Assembly: GCA_046538945.1 (NCBI GenBank) | Contig: JBKHHW010000002.1 | Location: 1-62,483 of the forward strand | Reading direction: 5' to 3' | DNA: 62,483 nt | Source of the DNA: JAEZKC01 sp046538945 | Lineage (GTDB): Bacteria > Fibrobacterota > Chitinivibrionia > Chitinivibrionales > Chitinispirillaceae | Part shown: piece after piece, positions 15,549 through 24,826 of the stretch | Position numbering within the stretch: position 1 is the stretch's first letter | Layout of the letters: every line of letters starts with the position of its first letter | Translations under genes and position numbers: made by a program | Notes under the pieces: model-generated | What the model was told of the DNA's origin: nothing | Database searches by the model: none | The model's input: the letters and a program-made list of their open reading frames with translations, nothing else

Positions 15549-16727
15549 CTATATCAGATTCGCCTCCACATGAACCTCCGCAATCTCTTCTGCCAGCCGG
15601 CTGATAGCCTTGTAATCCTCCTCAAGCGGCATTCCTCTGCAGAGGACAGGATCGAGAAACTCCACATCCAGATCAGGAACCAGGTTTTTTATGAGATCTG
15701 TCACTCTGCTGTTCCAGCCGTATGAACCGATAACGGATAGATGAAGCGTTTTGGGTCGCAGAGAATTGATCATGTAGGCAGTCTGGACGATGAGGGGGTG
15801 AAGTCCCAGGTGCACAGTCGGGGAACCGAAGACCAGTGTGGCCGCATCCACAAGCTCGCTTGCCAGGGTGGCCTGGTCTGTGACGGTCATGTCCATGGGC
15901 CGTACAGAAATGTTGTAGTTGGTCAGCTCCTTGACCAGATGATCCACCATCCTCTGTGTACTGCCGTGAATGGAAACATAGGGAATCACTACTGAATTTT
16001 CCGGATCATCCTTCATCCATTTCTTGTAGGCATTCATAATGAATGCCGGATCGTAATGAACCGGTCCGTGTCCCGGCGAGATCATGAACGGTTCAAGTGA
16101 TTCGAGTCTCAGCAGGTTGCGTTTGACCATGGGTCTGAACGGCATGAGAATCTCCGCATAGAAGCGCTTGGCTGCCGGGTACAGATGTACCCGGTCGTAG
16201 GCGTAGAGGTCGCTTGTGGCCAGATTGGCGCTGAAGAAGTTGCAGGTGAAGAGGATTCTGTCCTCCTGAAGGTAGCTACACATGGTGTCAGGCCAGGGAA
16301 GCCAGGGGGTTTCCAGCACCTGGAGAGTCTTTCCGCCCAGAAACAGCATGGTTGAATCCTGAACTGTTCTGATTCGTGATCCCGGAACGCCGAGATGAGA
16401 CATCAGTATGGGTTTACTCTGTTTGGAGCAGATCACCTGGCAGTTCCCGTATCGCTCCAGAATGTCGGGGATCAGGCCTGAATGATCCTGTTGTGCGTGG
16501 TGGGAGATGATGTAATCGACGGTGTCGACGCCCTGAAGCTGTTCCAGGAGGATCTGTGTATGAGCGGATCCAGCCGTGTCCATCAGGACATTTTTTTCCG
16601 TTCCCCTGATGAAAAAACAGTTGCAGCTTGAACCTTCATTGAGAGGGGAAAGGGTGTCGGAAACTCTTTTGTCCCATTCAACTGCGCCCATCCAGTAGAC
16701 GTTTTCCTTGAGTGTTCTGGGCTCCAC
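15549..16727 (-). CDS. Flavodiiron-type (FprA family) flavoprotein with altered metal site
   Basis: A metallo-beta-lactamase-like domain (about 1-240) precedes a flavodoxin-like FMN domain (about 245-392, with PYVSIHGSTQ as the phosphate loop and SPTVHLGLHP later). Flavodiiron proteins reduce O2 or NO at a diiron site. Here several usual ligands are replaced: HAQQDH at 77-82 where HxExDH is expected (Glu to Gln79), PWLPWPDTM at 141-149 where the family has HWPD (His to Pro144), and FTCNFF where Asp is expected (Asn163). H77, D81, H82 and H220 (SPGHG) remain. I chose the GTG at 16727, preceded by AGGAAAGGG; an upstream start at 16778 is possible. The cupin gene 113 bases upstream is on the same strand. 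Confidence 0.85.
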   Translation of the reverse strand: MEPRTLKENVYWMGAVEWDKRVSDTLSPLNEGSSCNCFFIRGTEKNVLMDTAGSAHTQILLEQLQGVDTVDYIISHHAQQDHSGLIPDILERYGNCQVICSKQSKPILMSHLGVPGSRIRTVQDSTMLFLGGKTLQVLETPWLPWPDTMCSYLQEDRILFTCNFFSANLATSDLYAYDRVHLYPAAKRFYAEILMPFRPMVKRNLLRLESLEPFMISPGHGPVHYDPAFIMNAYKKWMKDDPENSVVIPYVSIHGSTQRMVDHLVKELTNYNISVRPMDMTVTDQATLASELVDAATLVFGSPTVHLGLHPLIVQTAYMINSLRPKTLHLSVIGSYGWNSRVTDLIKNLVPDLDVEFLDPVLCRGMPLEEDYKAISRLAEEIAEVHVEANLI

Positions 16728-16840
16728 AGACCCTTTCCTTTCACCTGTAGCTTTGATAATTAGAAGGCCTGCACACAAGGAAAAGGGATTTCTAGCCCCC
16801 GCGTTTTTTGATGAGGGCTTCAGATGCCAGGGGTGCGGAG

Positions 16841-17191
16841 TTACTCCCTTTTTGCGGCCCTGATCATAACCAGCACCATTTTGAACCGGTTAGGTGCGAA
16901 AACCGCATGAGGCACAGAGGCCGGCATGATTATCTGTTCTCCCTTTTTAACCGAGTGCTCTTCGCCTTTAATGGTAATCACAGCCTCTCCGTCTATGACT
17001 TCGACAAGCGCATCGTAGGGGGCCGTGTGCTCGCTGAGACTCTGGTGCTGATCAAAAGCAAAAACCGTGACAGTGCCCACATCATGATCTATAACAGTTC
17101 TGCTCACCACCGCCCCGTCCTGGTAATTCACCAGGTCCGAATAGCTGAATGGGTGTCCTACCAGGGTCTGATCGGTACCTTTTCTGCTCAT
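16841..17191 (-). CDS. Small cupin-domain protein
   Basis: The 116-residue single-domain cupin has a conserved beta-barrel pattern: SLSEHTAPYDALVEVIDGEAVITIKG as the first cupin motif and MPASVPHAVFA as the second. The metal-binding residues are partly present (H56 or so in motif 1 and H in motif 2). Such small cupins often act as metal-dependent isomerases, dioxygenases or simple sensors. The start has AAAAAGGAGG 5 bases upstream. It is oriented with the flavodiiron-like gene and may be cotranscribed. Confidence 0.85.
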   Translation of the reverse strand: MSRKGTDQTLVGHPFSYSDLVNYQDGAVVSRTVIDHDVGTVTVFAFDQHQSLSEHTAPYDALVEVIDGEAVITIKGEEHSVKKGEQIIMPASVPHAVFAPNRFKMVLVMIRAAKRE

Positions 17192-17352
17192 GACTCCTCC
17201 TTTTTCAACAGCTTGCAGTTAAGAGTGGTTCATAGTGTAAAATAGAAGAAAAGATGATGCCGTATTTTGATGCAGATCAAGATTTCTCATTTTCTCCCGA
17301 TTCAACAGTTTTACTTCAATAAATCGGCTTTGAAAACGTATCATCTTATACT

Positions 17353-17643
17353 ATGAGTAGAAAACAGCTGAATAATCAGTATCTTGCAGAGTGTCCCGCA
17401 GAATTTTCCCAGGGGCTGGATTTTGAATTGGATACGGTCGTAACCAATCTGGAACAGGCTCTGGAAGCACTTCGGAAAAGATCACTCACCGATGAAGCGG
17501 CAATAGTAAAAAGTCATGTATCCCGATTGCGCAATCCTGAATTTAGACAGCGCTGCCACCGTATTCTCAAAAGAAGAAAGCTGAATGCCACCACTGCTGT
17601 GGAACAGGTTGTGGACAGTCTTGCGGCAACCATTGTCGACTGA
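17353..17643 (+). CDS. Orphan domain resembling the HPr-binding helical domain of PTS enzyme I
   Basis: The 96-residue protein is all-helical. Its second half (DEAAIVKSHVSRLRNPEF, then RILKRRKLNATTAVEQVVDSLA) follows the pattern of the helical subdomain of PEP-PTS enzyme I (E-x-x-I-F-x-x-H, then L-x-DPEL, then I-x-xxxxNAExAVxxV). It lacks the phosphohistidine swivelling domain and the PEP-binding barrel. It may be a regulatory partner of HPr or a diverged remnant. There is no clear ribosome site before the ATG, while a TATACT abuts it. It converges with the amidohydrolase gene, 8 bases away. Confidence 0.6.
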   Translation: MSRKQLNNQYLAECPAEFSQGLDFELDTVVTNLEQALEALRKRSLTDEAAIVKSHVSRLRNPEFRQRCHRILKRRKLNATTAVEQVVDSLAATIVD

Positions 17644-17651
17644 GGATCTAT

Positions 17652-18866
17652 TCAGCGGTCGATAATGATTTCTTCGCCTCCGATGAGAACAAATCCGATG
17701 TCCGGATCAGCCTCGAACATCGATTCAAGAATATCTTCCTCCGGATCATGAGGGAAGCGTACACCTATCAGATCGGCGTGCTTTCCGGGACGTATGCTTC
17801 CCAGTTTATCGCTCATTCCGATTGCTGCGGCAGGATTTTTTGTAACCCAGCCGATCATTTCCGATGCGCTGATGTGAGGATAAGCCGTTTTGAGATGAAA
17901 CAGTTCATCGAACAGATTCATCTCTCCGGCAGGCAATGAGCCCTCTGTACCCAGGCAGATCTGAACGCCCCGGTTGCGGGCAACATCCACAGGAAAGCCC
18001 TTGTGCCCCAGCATTTTACCGTATTTCGTACAGAGCACTATATGAACCTTTTTCGCAGCCAGAAGCGATAACTCATGACCGTTTATGTAGTTACAGTGAA
18101 AAAGCACACCGTTTGAGGGGATCAGGTTTTCGGTAATGGCATAGTGCATGGGACCGAGTTTAGCCTCTCCGAAAGGCCAGACCTTTCTGCGGGTCAGGTG
18201 AAAATAGAGATCCCCGTCCTGCTCGGAAAAAGCCTGAAGTTCTTCCGCACTTTCGCCCATATGACATGCCCAGACGCATCTGTTTTCATAGGTGAATTCG
18301 ATTATTCTGCGCTGATCCTTCGGGCACAGAGAGAAGAGAGCATGGGGGCCGATTCCGATCACCCCTTTTTTGCCTACATTTTCCTTTGCCCATCCAAAAC
18401 TTTTCTCCTGCTGATCTTCATCCGCGATTTCTTTAATCATCAGTGCGCGAATCGGTTCTGATTGAAGCACTGCAACTGAGAGCCCCGTTCGTGAGCTGTC
18501 CACCACAGTCGTGGTCCCCTGGGCCACCAGCTCGCGGGCACAAAGGCGTATGCTCTGCTCGATCCTTTCGGGGGTGAGTTGGCGCATTCGGGACATTCTT
18601 TTGTTCGACCAGGATGCGAATGTCTCTTCCGCACTTTTCTCAAAACCCCTGATTGCCCCCTCTTCCAGATGCGTATGCATATTGATGAACCCCGGCAGCA
18701 CAAGCATATCTCCAAGATTAACAATGCGTTCGTCTCTGCATCTCTTCAGCTTGCCTCGGGGCCCTACGTCATAAATCCGGCCATTCTGAACCGAAACGGC
18801 ACCGTTCTGCAGGATGTCACCATTTTCAAGGTATATATGTTTAGCGAAATAGACAGTTGTATTCAT
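17652..18866 (-). CDS. Amidohydrolase family protein (SAH/MTA deaminase- or SsnA-like)
   Basis: The 404-residue metal-dependent hydrolase has the N-terminal beta-sandwich, the metal motif NMHTHLE near residue 63, further histidines in ACHMGES and LFHCNYI, and the C-terminal KLGSIRPGKHADLIGV that closes the sandwich. This layout matches the adenosine-type deaminase group of cytosolic amidohydrolases (S-adenosylhomocysteine, methylthioadenosine or aminofutalosine deaminases). The usual catalytic aspartate in LGTD reads LGTEGSLP here, a glutamate, so activity may be altered. No ribosome site is evident before the ATG. The substrate cannot be assigned. Confidence 0.82.
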   Translation of the reverse strand: MNTTVYFAKHIYLENGDILQNGAVSVQNGRIYDVGPRGKLKRCRDERIVNLGDMLVLPGFINMHTHLEEGAIRGFEKSAEETFASWSNKRMSRMRQLTPERIEQSIRLCARELVAQGTTTVVDSSRTGLSVAVLQSEPIRALMIKEIADEDQQEKSFGWAKENVGKKGVIGIGPHALFSLCPKDQRRIIEFTYENRCVWACHMGESAEELQAFSEQDGDLYFHLTRRKVWPFGEAKLGPMHYAITENLIPSNGVLFHCNYINGHELSLLAAKKVHIVLCTKYGKMLGHKGFPVDVARNRGVQICLGTEGSLPAGEMNLFDELFHLKTAYPHISASEMIGWVTKNPAAAIGMSDKLGSIRPGKHADLIGVRFPHDPEEDILESMFEADPDIGFVLIGGEEIIIDR

Positions 18867-19013
18867 TGCAAAAAACTAAATCTGAAGATGAAAACAGAGC
18901 CTTTCATCCAAAATACATCGCGCTTGCCCCGGTATGGATTATACCTCGGAGGAGAAAGATGAATTATCACCTCAGGAAGTGAGGTTCGTTCTGACCGAAA
19001 AACTGATTATTTC

Positions 19014-19829
19014 TCAACTGAAGTTGTGCGAGTGAGAGATTTCGGGTACGATCTCCATTCCCAGCAGATTGTTTGCCCAGGAGGAGAAATCGGGATGGGC
19101 ATCGCTGAGAAACACTTTCATTTTGCCCTGATCCTGTCGTTCATGAACCAGGCTGTTGACCCTGAGGGTGTTGAGAACAAGAGTGGCGGTTTCCTCACCC
19201 GCATCCACAAGTGTTATGTTTTCCGCGATTTCGTGAATCCGGGACGCCAGAAACGGGTAATGAGTGCACCCCAGAACGAGAGTGTCGATATCATTTTTGA
19301 AAAGCGGGGCAAGGTATTCCTTTAGTATCTTGAGAGTTATGTCCCTTTCGATCCAGTTTTCCTCGACCAGGTGCACCAGAAGAGGGGTGGCGATTTCGAA
19401 GACTTCCGCCTCAGGTTCCAGGCTGTGGATCGCCTTGCTGTAGGCTTGCGCGGAAACAGTGGTTTTCGTACCGATCACTCCTATCCGCTTGGTCTTTGTA
19501 GCACGCACCGCCCCCAGTGCACCGCTTTCAACCACTCCCAAAACCGGAATACTGATAAAACTCCTTAGTGCCTCAAGACTAACAGCCGATACGGTGTTGC
19601 AGGCAACAACAATAACTTTAACACCTTTCATACTTAGAAAAACGGCATTTTCGATGGAGAACCGGATGATTGTGCCGCGGGATTTGGAGCCGTAGGGGAG
19701 TCTGGCCGTGTCGCCGAAATAGAGGATGTCCTCGTGAGGCAGCAGCTTGCATACGCTGCGAGCTATGGTAAGCCCTCCGATTCCCGAGTCGAACACTCCT
19801 ATGGGTAGCCGTGTTTTTGAATCCACCAT
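19014..19829 (-). CDS. murI: Glutamate racemase
   Basis: The protein interconverts L- and D-glutamate for peptidoglycan. Both catalytic cysteines are visible in VVACNTVSA and VLGCTHYPFL, and the substrate-binding starts GVFDSGIGGLT and PYGSKS are intact. I chose the second ATG (19829), which stands 6 bases from GGGAGG; the first ATG at 19835 directly abuts that site. It follows the asparagine-synthetase-like gene by 25 bases on the same strand and is likely cotranscribed with it. Confidence 0.95.
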   Translation of the reverse strand: MVDSKTRLPIGVFDSGIGGLTIARSVCKLLPHEDILYFGDTARLPYGSKSRGTIIRFSIENAVFLSMKGVKVIVVACNTVSAVSLEALRSFISIPVLGVVESGALGAVRATKTKRIGVIGTKTTVSAQAYSKAIHSLEPEAEVFEIATPLLVHLVEENWIERDITLKILKEYLAPLFKNDIDTLVLGCTHYPFLASRIHEIAENITLVDAGEETATLVLNTLRVNSLVHERQDQGKMKVFLSDAHPDFSSWANNLLGMEIVPEISHSHNFS

Positions 19830-19854
19830 GACCATCCTCCCTCAAGCTCTTGAT

Positions 19855-21459
19855 TTAAGCTGTTTTACGCATGCGGCGCACAGTCTGGATATAGCCGTAC
19901 TTCAGGTAATCATACGTGCCGCTTTTATACATCAGATCAAGTGTCGTGCCTGAGATACCATTTTTAGGTTCACCGATCGGCATTTTCAGCGTTTCGGGCC
20001 ATAATGTGCGGATCAGTTCCGTGTGCGCCCTGTAGTGCGGCTTGGTACGGTACCTGAAGGGAACTCTGAGAAACAGCTCGATATATTCACGGCAGTTGTA
20101 GGGACACAGGCTTTCGAAAGCCACATCGTACTCGCTCAAGCTGCCAGCGGCCCAGCTGCCGACTCTGTGCTCCCAGTGCAGAAGGTCCAGGCTCCGTACA
20201 TTGTGTTTGGAACAGCTTTTTGCCTCCCTGAGCCACCATCTGAATTCCTCCCTGGCCCGGATACTTCCGTTCATGAGTGCCATGAGGGAGAGATAATCGG
20301 GGGAAAGCAGCATTTCGTTCACATTGGGCCACCTGGAGCGGTCTCTTTTGGTTATTTCAGCCAGATTGCCCCAAACAATGACCCTGTTGCTCTCATCCAG
20401 GGACAGATTTCTGAAGAGGGCATATGAGTTTAGAGCCTTTACCGGTCTGTGCCTGCAGATGCTTGCCTCAAGCACATCTGTGTAGAATTGGGGAACCTCA
20501 TGGGGAACAGGTATGATTCTGTGAGGTACTCTGAGTTTCTCAAGCAGTTCCGCAGCAGCGGCTGCATCGTAATGGGAGGCGGAATTCTGTTCGGAAACCA
20601 TGGTGAAGTAGTCGATGTTGCTGCTGTACTCCCGGCTGGCAGCCAGAAGCATTCTGCTGTCCAGTCCTGAGGAGAGTCCAATTGCCAGGGGAAAACGTCT
20701 GGTTGCCGCATCGAATATGCCTCTTAACAGCATGGCGGCTTTTTCCCTCTGTTCTGTCAGGGAAATAGTTTCAAGCACACGATGAGGCCAGAACCGCCGG
20801 ATATATCTATCTGAAAGGTTCAGATAATAATTGGGCAGCAGGTGTTTGATATTTCCATAAAAAGACAGCGAACCGGGGAGCCAGAAATCACTCGTTTTGA
20901 ACAGAGGCGTTTTCATCATATCCCGGGTAATTTCATCGGAAATCGAGCTGTTTGTGACTTTAGCCAGGAGGGACGGGCTCGATCCGGCCCAGAATTCCTC
21001 TGTGTTTCCGGCTGTGTAGAAAACCTGTCTGAGCGCTCCTGTATCGGGAAGGATAAAGCTCATTTCCGGAGAATCGAACAGAAGCACATAGCGTCCGCAG
21101 AGGCGGGAAGCTGATTGGGACAGGCTTGCAGGATCGGCGCATCGGTCCAGCAGATCCTGTACGATTTCTGAATCGCCGCGCTCCGGATTGTAGGGATCCA
21201 GGGCGTAGCCGATAAGCACCAGAGTTCGGTCTTCGCTTCTGACGCTGTTTAGAGAGAGATCTGGGTGTGCGGTTATGAACAGGTCTGATTTGACCTTCAG
21301 ATGCGACCAGTTTTTATATAGTTCAACAGGTCGCGGTCCGATAAGGAACTGCCTGCGGAACAGGTAAGCGTTTTGGTCATCTATTTGCGGTTCCGAGTCA
21401 TAGATGCTCCACGCATCCGGATTGTAAATATAGGTGTTCAAAAGGTCGGGTATATCCAT
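19855..21459 (-). CDS. Asparagine synthetase-like protein lacking the glutaminase cysteine
   Basis: The 534-residue product has a C-terminal ATP-pyrophosphatase domain with the PP-loop SSGLDSRMLLAA (about residues 258-269). Its N-terminal region aligns in length with the class II glutaminase domain. The N-terminus begins MDIPDLLNT, so the essential Cys2 of glutamine-dependent AsnB is absent. The enzyme would use ammonia or ligate another nucleophile; relatives occur in peptide and polysaccharide modification clusters. I chose the ATG at 21459, preceded by GAGGT; an upstream ATG at 21498 is in frame. murI follows directly. Confidence 0.78.
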   Translation of the reverse strand: MDIPDLLNTYIYNPDAWSIYDSEPQIDDQNAYLFRRQFLIGPRPVELYKNWSHLKVKSDLFITAHPDLSLNSVRSEDRTLVLIGYALDPYNPERGDSEIVQDLLDRCADPASLSQSASRLCGRYVLLFDSPEMSFILPDTGALRQVFYTAGNTEEFWAGSSPSLLAKVTNSSISDEITRDMMKTPLFKTSDFWLPGSLSFYGNIKHLLPNYYLNLSDRYIRRFWPHRVLETISLTEQREKAAMLLRGIFDAATRRFPLAIGLSSGLDSRMLLAASREYSSNIDYFTMVSEQNSASHYDAAAAAELLEKLRVPHRIIPVPHEVPQFYTDVLEASICRHRPVKALNSYALFRNLSLDESNRVIVWGNLAEITKRDRSRWPNVNEMLLSPDYLSLMALMNGSIRAREEFRWWLREAKSCSKHNVRSLDLLHWEHRVGSWAAGSLSEYDVAFESLCPYNCREYIELFLRVPFRYRTKPHYRAHTELIRTLWPETLKMPIGEPKNGISGTTLDLMYKSGTYDYLKYGYIQTVRRMRKTA

Positions 21460-21800
21460 ATTTGACCTCAGCTTTCGCTTTGAAGACATCCATGTCACAG
21501 CTTTTTCCGTTTCCGGAGAAGTATGAAATTATCAGATTTGCAGGGTGCCGATGCACAGGCCACCTCCAGGGCACTGCAGTCAAGGGTGATTAGTAAGGTT
21601 TTAGAAGTCGCAAAGGGCATGCCTCAGCCTTAACCCGTTTAAAATTAAAGGTATACAGCAGTCTCAGGAATTTTCACTTTAATTGCTGCGGAATTGAGAA
21701 TAGACCAGCGAGGTTAAACTTTCATAGACCGGGTAAGATAAACGTGTTGATGACTGCTGCCTTTGCGTACTATATTGATCAACTTTAACCTCTTCTGAAA
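21460..21800. other. Divergent intergenic region without a gene
   Basis: This stretch separates the asparagine-synthetase-like gene (minus) from the RNA methyltransferase gene (plus). I see no convincing ORF, RNA gene or terminator. It must hold the promoters of both genes, but I cannot place them with confidence. Confidence 0.5.
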
Positions 21801-22964
21801 GTGTTGTTTATGCCTCAGAGTTTCTCCTGTATTCATTTTCCCCGATGCGGCGGATGTACAGCTCTGGATGAATCCTACAAGGAGCAGCTGATCAAAAAAC
21901 GGGAAGAACTCCTGAAGCTGTTCTCCGGTACGGGTGTGGAAATACCTGCAGTTGTTCCCAGTCCCCGACCGATTCACTACCGTCACAAAGTTCAGCTTCC
22001 ATTCGGGGCTAAGGGAAAGAGGGAATTGGTGCTGGGTTGTTATGCTTCTGATTCTCACAAAATTATCAATCAGAAGGAGTGCGTTCTTCAGGACCCTGAC
22101 CTTACTGCTTCAGCTCATGCCATTCGCGACTGGGCCCGCGGAACCGGCCTGGGGGCATATGATGAAAGAAGCGGGAATGGATTTTTTCGTCATGTGCTTC
22201 TTCGCAGAGGAGCCGGTACGGGTGAAATCCTTATCGGCATAGTGACCAACGGTTCCAGACCCCATTCCAGCCGTAATCTTGCCCGTTCTCTTCTGGATAA
22301 GGTGAATCGGGTAATCAGTACTGAAAGGTCCAGGGTTGTGGGGATCGTGCAGAATATAAACACCAGAAACACCAATGTGGTTCTCGGTCAGCGGGAAGAG
22401 ACCTGGTGGGGGAAGCCGTTTTTTATTGAGACACTCGGCAGGTACAGTTTCAAGGTCGGGTTGTCCACATTTTTCCAGGTCAATCCGTTTCAGACTCCGC
22501 AGCTGTATGATTTGGTAAAAGAACGGGTCCCTTCCGGTTCATCAGTGCTTGATGTCTACTGCGGGGTGGGAAGCATCACCCTGTGGCTTTCAGATAAGGC
22601 GTGCCGGGTAACGGGAGTAGAGGAGAACAGGCATTCGGTTCAGGTCGCCAGGCAGTCTGCAGTCCACAACAAAGTCGGGAATGTCCGTTTCCACGCTGGA
22701 GATGCATCGGAAATGATACCCGATTTTTCCGGCTGCAATGACGTGGCGGTCGTGGACCCGCCCAGGAAGGGGCTTGAGGAGCGGGCGCTTGCAGCTTTGC
22801 GCGATTCATCACTCAAGAGGATAGTGTATGTGTCCTGTAATCCGCGTACTCTGGCGCGTGATGCGAAGTTGCTGTCCTGCAGGTGGAAATTGGTGAGTCT
22901 GACGGGGGTGGATATGTTTCCTCACACGGATCACGTGGAGTGTGTTTCGGTGCTTGAGAGGTGA
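21801..22964 (+). CDS. TrmA/RlmD family RNA m5U methyltransferase
   Basis: The protein (387 residues from GTG at 21801, or 384 from ATG at 21810) methylates uridine C5 in rRNA or tRNA using S-adenosylmethionine. The iron-sulfur cysteines are visible at the N-terminus (CIHFPRCGGC) and in NQKECVLQ. The SAM-binding site is VLDVYCGVGSITLWL, and the catalytic region contains VVDPPRKGLE and YVSCNPRTLARD with the nucleophilic cysteine. No TRAM domain precedes it, unlike E. coli RlmD. Neither start has a strong ribosome site. It converges with the Na/Pi cotransporter gene, 45 bases apart. Confidence 0.92.
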   Translation: MLFMPQSFSCIHFPRCGGCTALDESYKEQLIKKREELLKLFSGTGVEIPAVVPSPRPIHYRHKVQLPFGAKGKRELVLGCYASDSHKIINQKECVLQDPDLTASAHAIRDWARGTGLGAYDERSGNGFFRHVLLRRGAGTGEILIGIVTNGSRPHSSRNLARSLLDKVNRVISTERSRVVGIVQNINTRNTNVVLGQREETWWGKPFFIETLGRYSFKVGLSTFFQVNPFQTPQLYDLVKERVPSGSSVLDVYCGVGSITLWLSDKACRVTGVEENRHSVQVARQSAVHNKVGNVRFHAGDASEMIPDFSGCNDVAVVDPPRKGLEERALAALRDSSLKRIVYVSCNPRTLARDAKLLSCRWKLVSLTGVDMFPHTDHVECVSVLER

Positions 22965-23009
22965 GTAACTGGATCATCGACACTTCCGGTGAACCCTCTG
23001 ACACCCCGC

Positions 23010-24683
23010 CTAGTCCGCTCTGTGCACCTGAAGCACATGCGCACCTATTCTGAAGGAAAAATGATTCATTCTCTGGATTTCCTCCAGTAGATCGACATGA
23101 ATCGAGGTCGTCTCAAGCGATTCCGGCTTTCCGTCATAAAGGCGGCTCATATGCCGTTGCACATAATCCTCGAAGGCACGTTTGCACTCCTTTTTGGCCA
23201 AAAAAATACACTGTGCGGTTTTTTTGTCGTCCATGGTGAATGCGGCCATTACTTCTCTGAACCGTTTGTCACTGTCGTCGAAGAACTCTACAAGTTCCCG
23301 TTTACCGTCTTCGGACAGGGGAATAGGGCTTGAGGCGATCTTTTCGGCAAGTGCTATGATCTGTTTTGAGATGATATCTCCGATATGCTCGAGATCGGTG
23401 GTCACCATGATGAGTTGGTAAGCTTTCTGGGCCTGTTCAGGGGTAAGAAGCTCATGGGAAATGCGGGTGAGAAACGTGATGATGTTTTCATGAAGGAAAT
23501 CCACCTCGTCATCCAGTTCTGCTATTTTTGATTTGATGCGGGGATCATAGCTTTTCAGAAGCTTGCGGCTCAGGTCGTTCATTCTGGTTACCCGTTGGGC
23601 CATGCGGGTAATTTCACTGACCGCCTGCGACAGAGCCAGAACGGGGATCATGGTCACGTTGTCGTGTATGTAGGTCACATGATACTTGTTTTCTGTTTTT
23701 TTTCTGCTGTTGCGAGTTATTCGGAGAATGAACTTCTCAAACGGACCGAGCGCTGGAAGAAAGACGAGTGAAATGAGAAGATTGAATATGGTATGAAGGG
23801 CGGCTATCTGGAAAGCCGCGGATCCTTGAAGAATGCCGGGGTGGGCTTTGAGAACCCAGATTAGAGGAATCACCAGAATGGTTCCGAGAATTTTGAAGAA
23901 AAAATGTGCCCAGGCGACTCTGACACCCTCCAGATCGGCCCTGAAGGTAGAGATGAAAGCTGTTGCACAGGTACCCAGGTTTGCACCCAGCACCAGCGGG
24001 AACAGCTCCGCGGCACCAGGGGACCATCCCTGAGTGCTTCCGAAAGATTGGGCCAGGGCGATTGTGATTGCCAGCGTGGCGGCGCTGCTCTGGATTATGG
24101 CGGTGAAGAGAGCTCCCGCCAGAATCCCCCACCAGGGGTTTTTGAAACTGGTCAGCAGAACCTGTTCGAACAGTGGTAGTGTTCTGAGAGGGGTGACAGC
24201 ATCCGCCATGAGATGCATGCCGAAGAATATAAAGCCGAATGCTAGAATAAGACTTCCGTAATCAGCCAGTTTTTCCGATTTCGCGGAGAGAGAAGAGAAG
24301 AAACCCACTGCGATTAGCAGGGGAGCGATTTCGTGTATCTTGAAAGCAAACAGTTGAACTGTGAGCGTGGTTCCCAGATCCGAACCCAGGATCATGCCGA
24401 GCGACTGTCCGAACGTCATGAGCCGTGCACTGGCCAGTCCCACAAGCATCACCGTAGTGGCGGAGGAGGACTGGGTTAGCATGGTGGTAACAAAACCAGC
24501 CAGGTAGGCACTGAGCCGGTGACGCGAAATGATACCCAGGAATTTTTTGATGTTGGAGCCGCCAAGGTGCCTTAGATTTTTTTCACCCTGCTGCATTCCG
24601 TAGAGAAAAAGTGCGAGTCCGCACAGAAGCGAGAATATGTCGAAAATCGAAAGTGTGTTCACGTTGCAAGTTCCGTTATTCAT
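23010..24683 (-). CDS. Na+/phosphate cotransporter family protein with PhoU-like tail
   Basis: The 557-residue protein has two inverted repeats of the Na/Pi cotransporter domain, each marked by a QSS motif (MLTQSSSATT and IIQSSAATLA), within eight or nine membrane helices over residues 10-315. The C-terminal 200 residues are helical and PhoU-like (LDDEVDFLHENII and DLEHIGDII), facing the cytosol. The family imports phosphate with sodium; the PhoU-like tail may regulate transport. It is monocistronic as far as can be seen. Confidence 0.92.
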   Translation of the reverse strand: MNNGTCNVNTLSIFDIFSLLCGLALFLYGMQQGEKNLRHLGGSNIKKFLGIISRHRLSAYLAGFVTTMLTQSSSATTVMLVGLASARLMTFGQSLGMILGSDLGTTLTVQLFAFKIHEIAPLLIAVGFFSSLSAKSEKLADYGSLILAFGFIFFGMHLMADAVTPLRTLPLFEQVLLTSFKNPWWGILAGALFTAIIQSSAATLAITIALAQSFGSTQGWSPGAAELFPLVLGANLGTCATAFISTFRADLEGVRVAWAHFFFKILGTILVIPLIWVLKAHPGILQGSAAFQIAALHTIFNLLISLVFLPALGPFEKFILRITRNSRKKTENKYHVTYIHDNVTMIPVLALSQAVSEITRMAQRVTRMNDLSRKLLKSYDPRIKSKIAELDDEVDFLHENIITFLTRISHELLTPEQAQKAYQLIMVTTDLEHIGDIISKQIIALAEKIASSPIPLSEDGKRELVEFFDDSDKRFREVMAAFTMDDKKTAQCIFLAKKECKRAFEDYVQRHMSRLYDGKPESLETTSIHVDLLEEIQRMNHFSFRIGAHVLQVHRAD

Positions 24684-24826
24684 GAGAGCCTGTTACTTCT
24701 GTATGGTAAAAGCAACAGACCTTCTTATATGATCTAATTATGGCTTTAAAAAGTCAATGGGTTATGCAGGGCTTCCGGGGTAGTCGGAGATGTGTATCAG
24801 TGCACTTCGATCAGATTGTCCCCATT

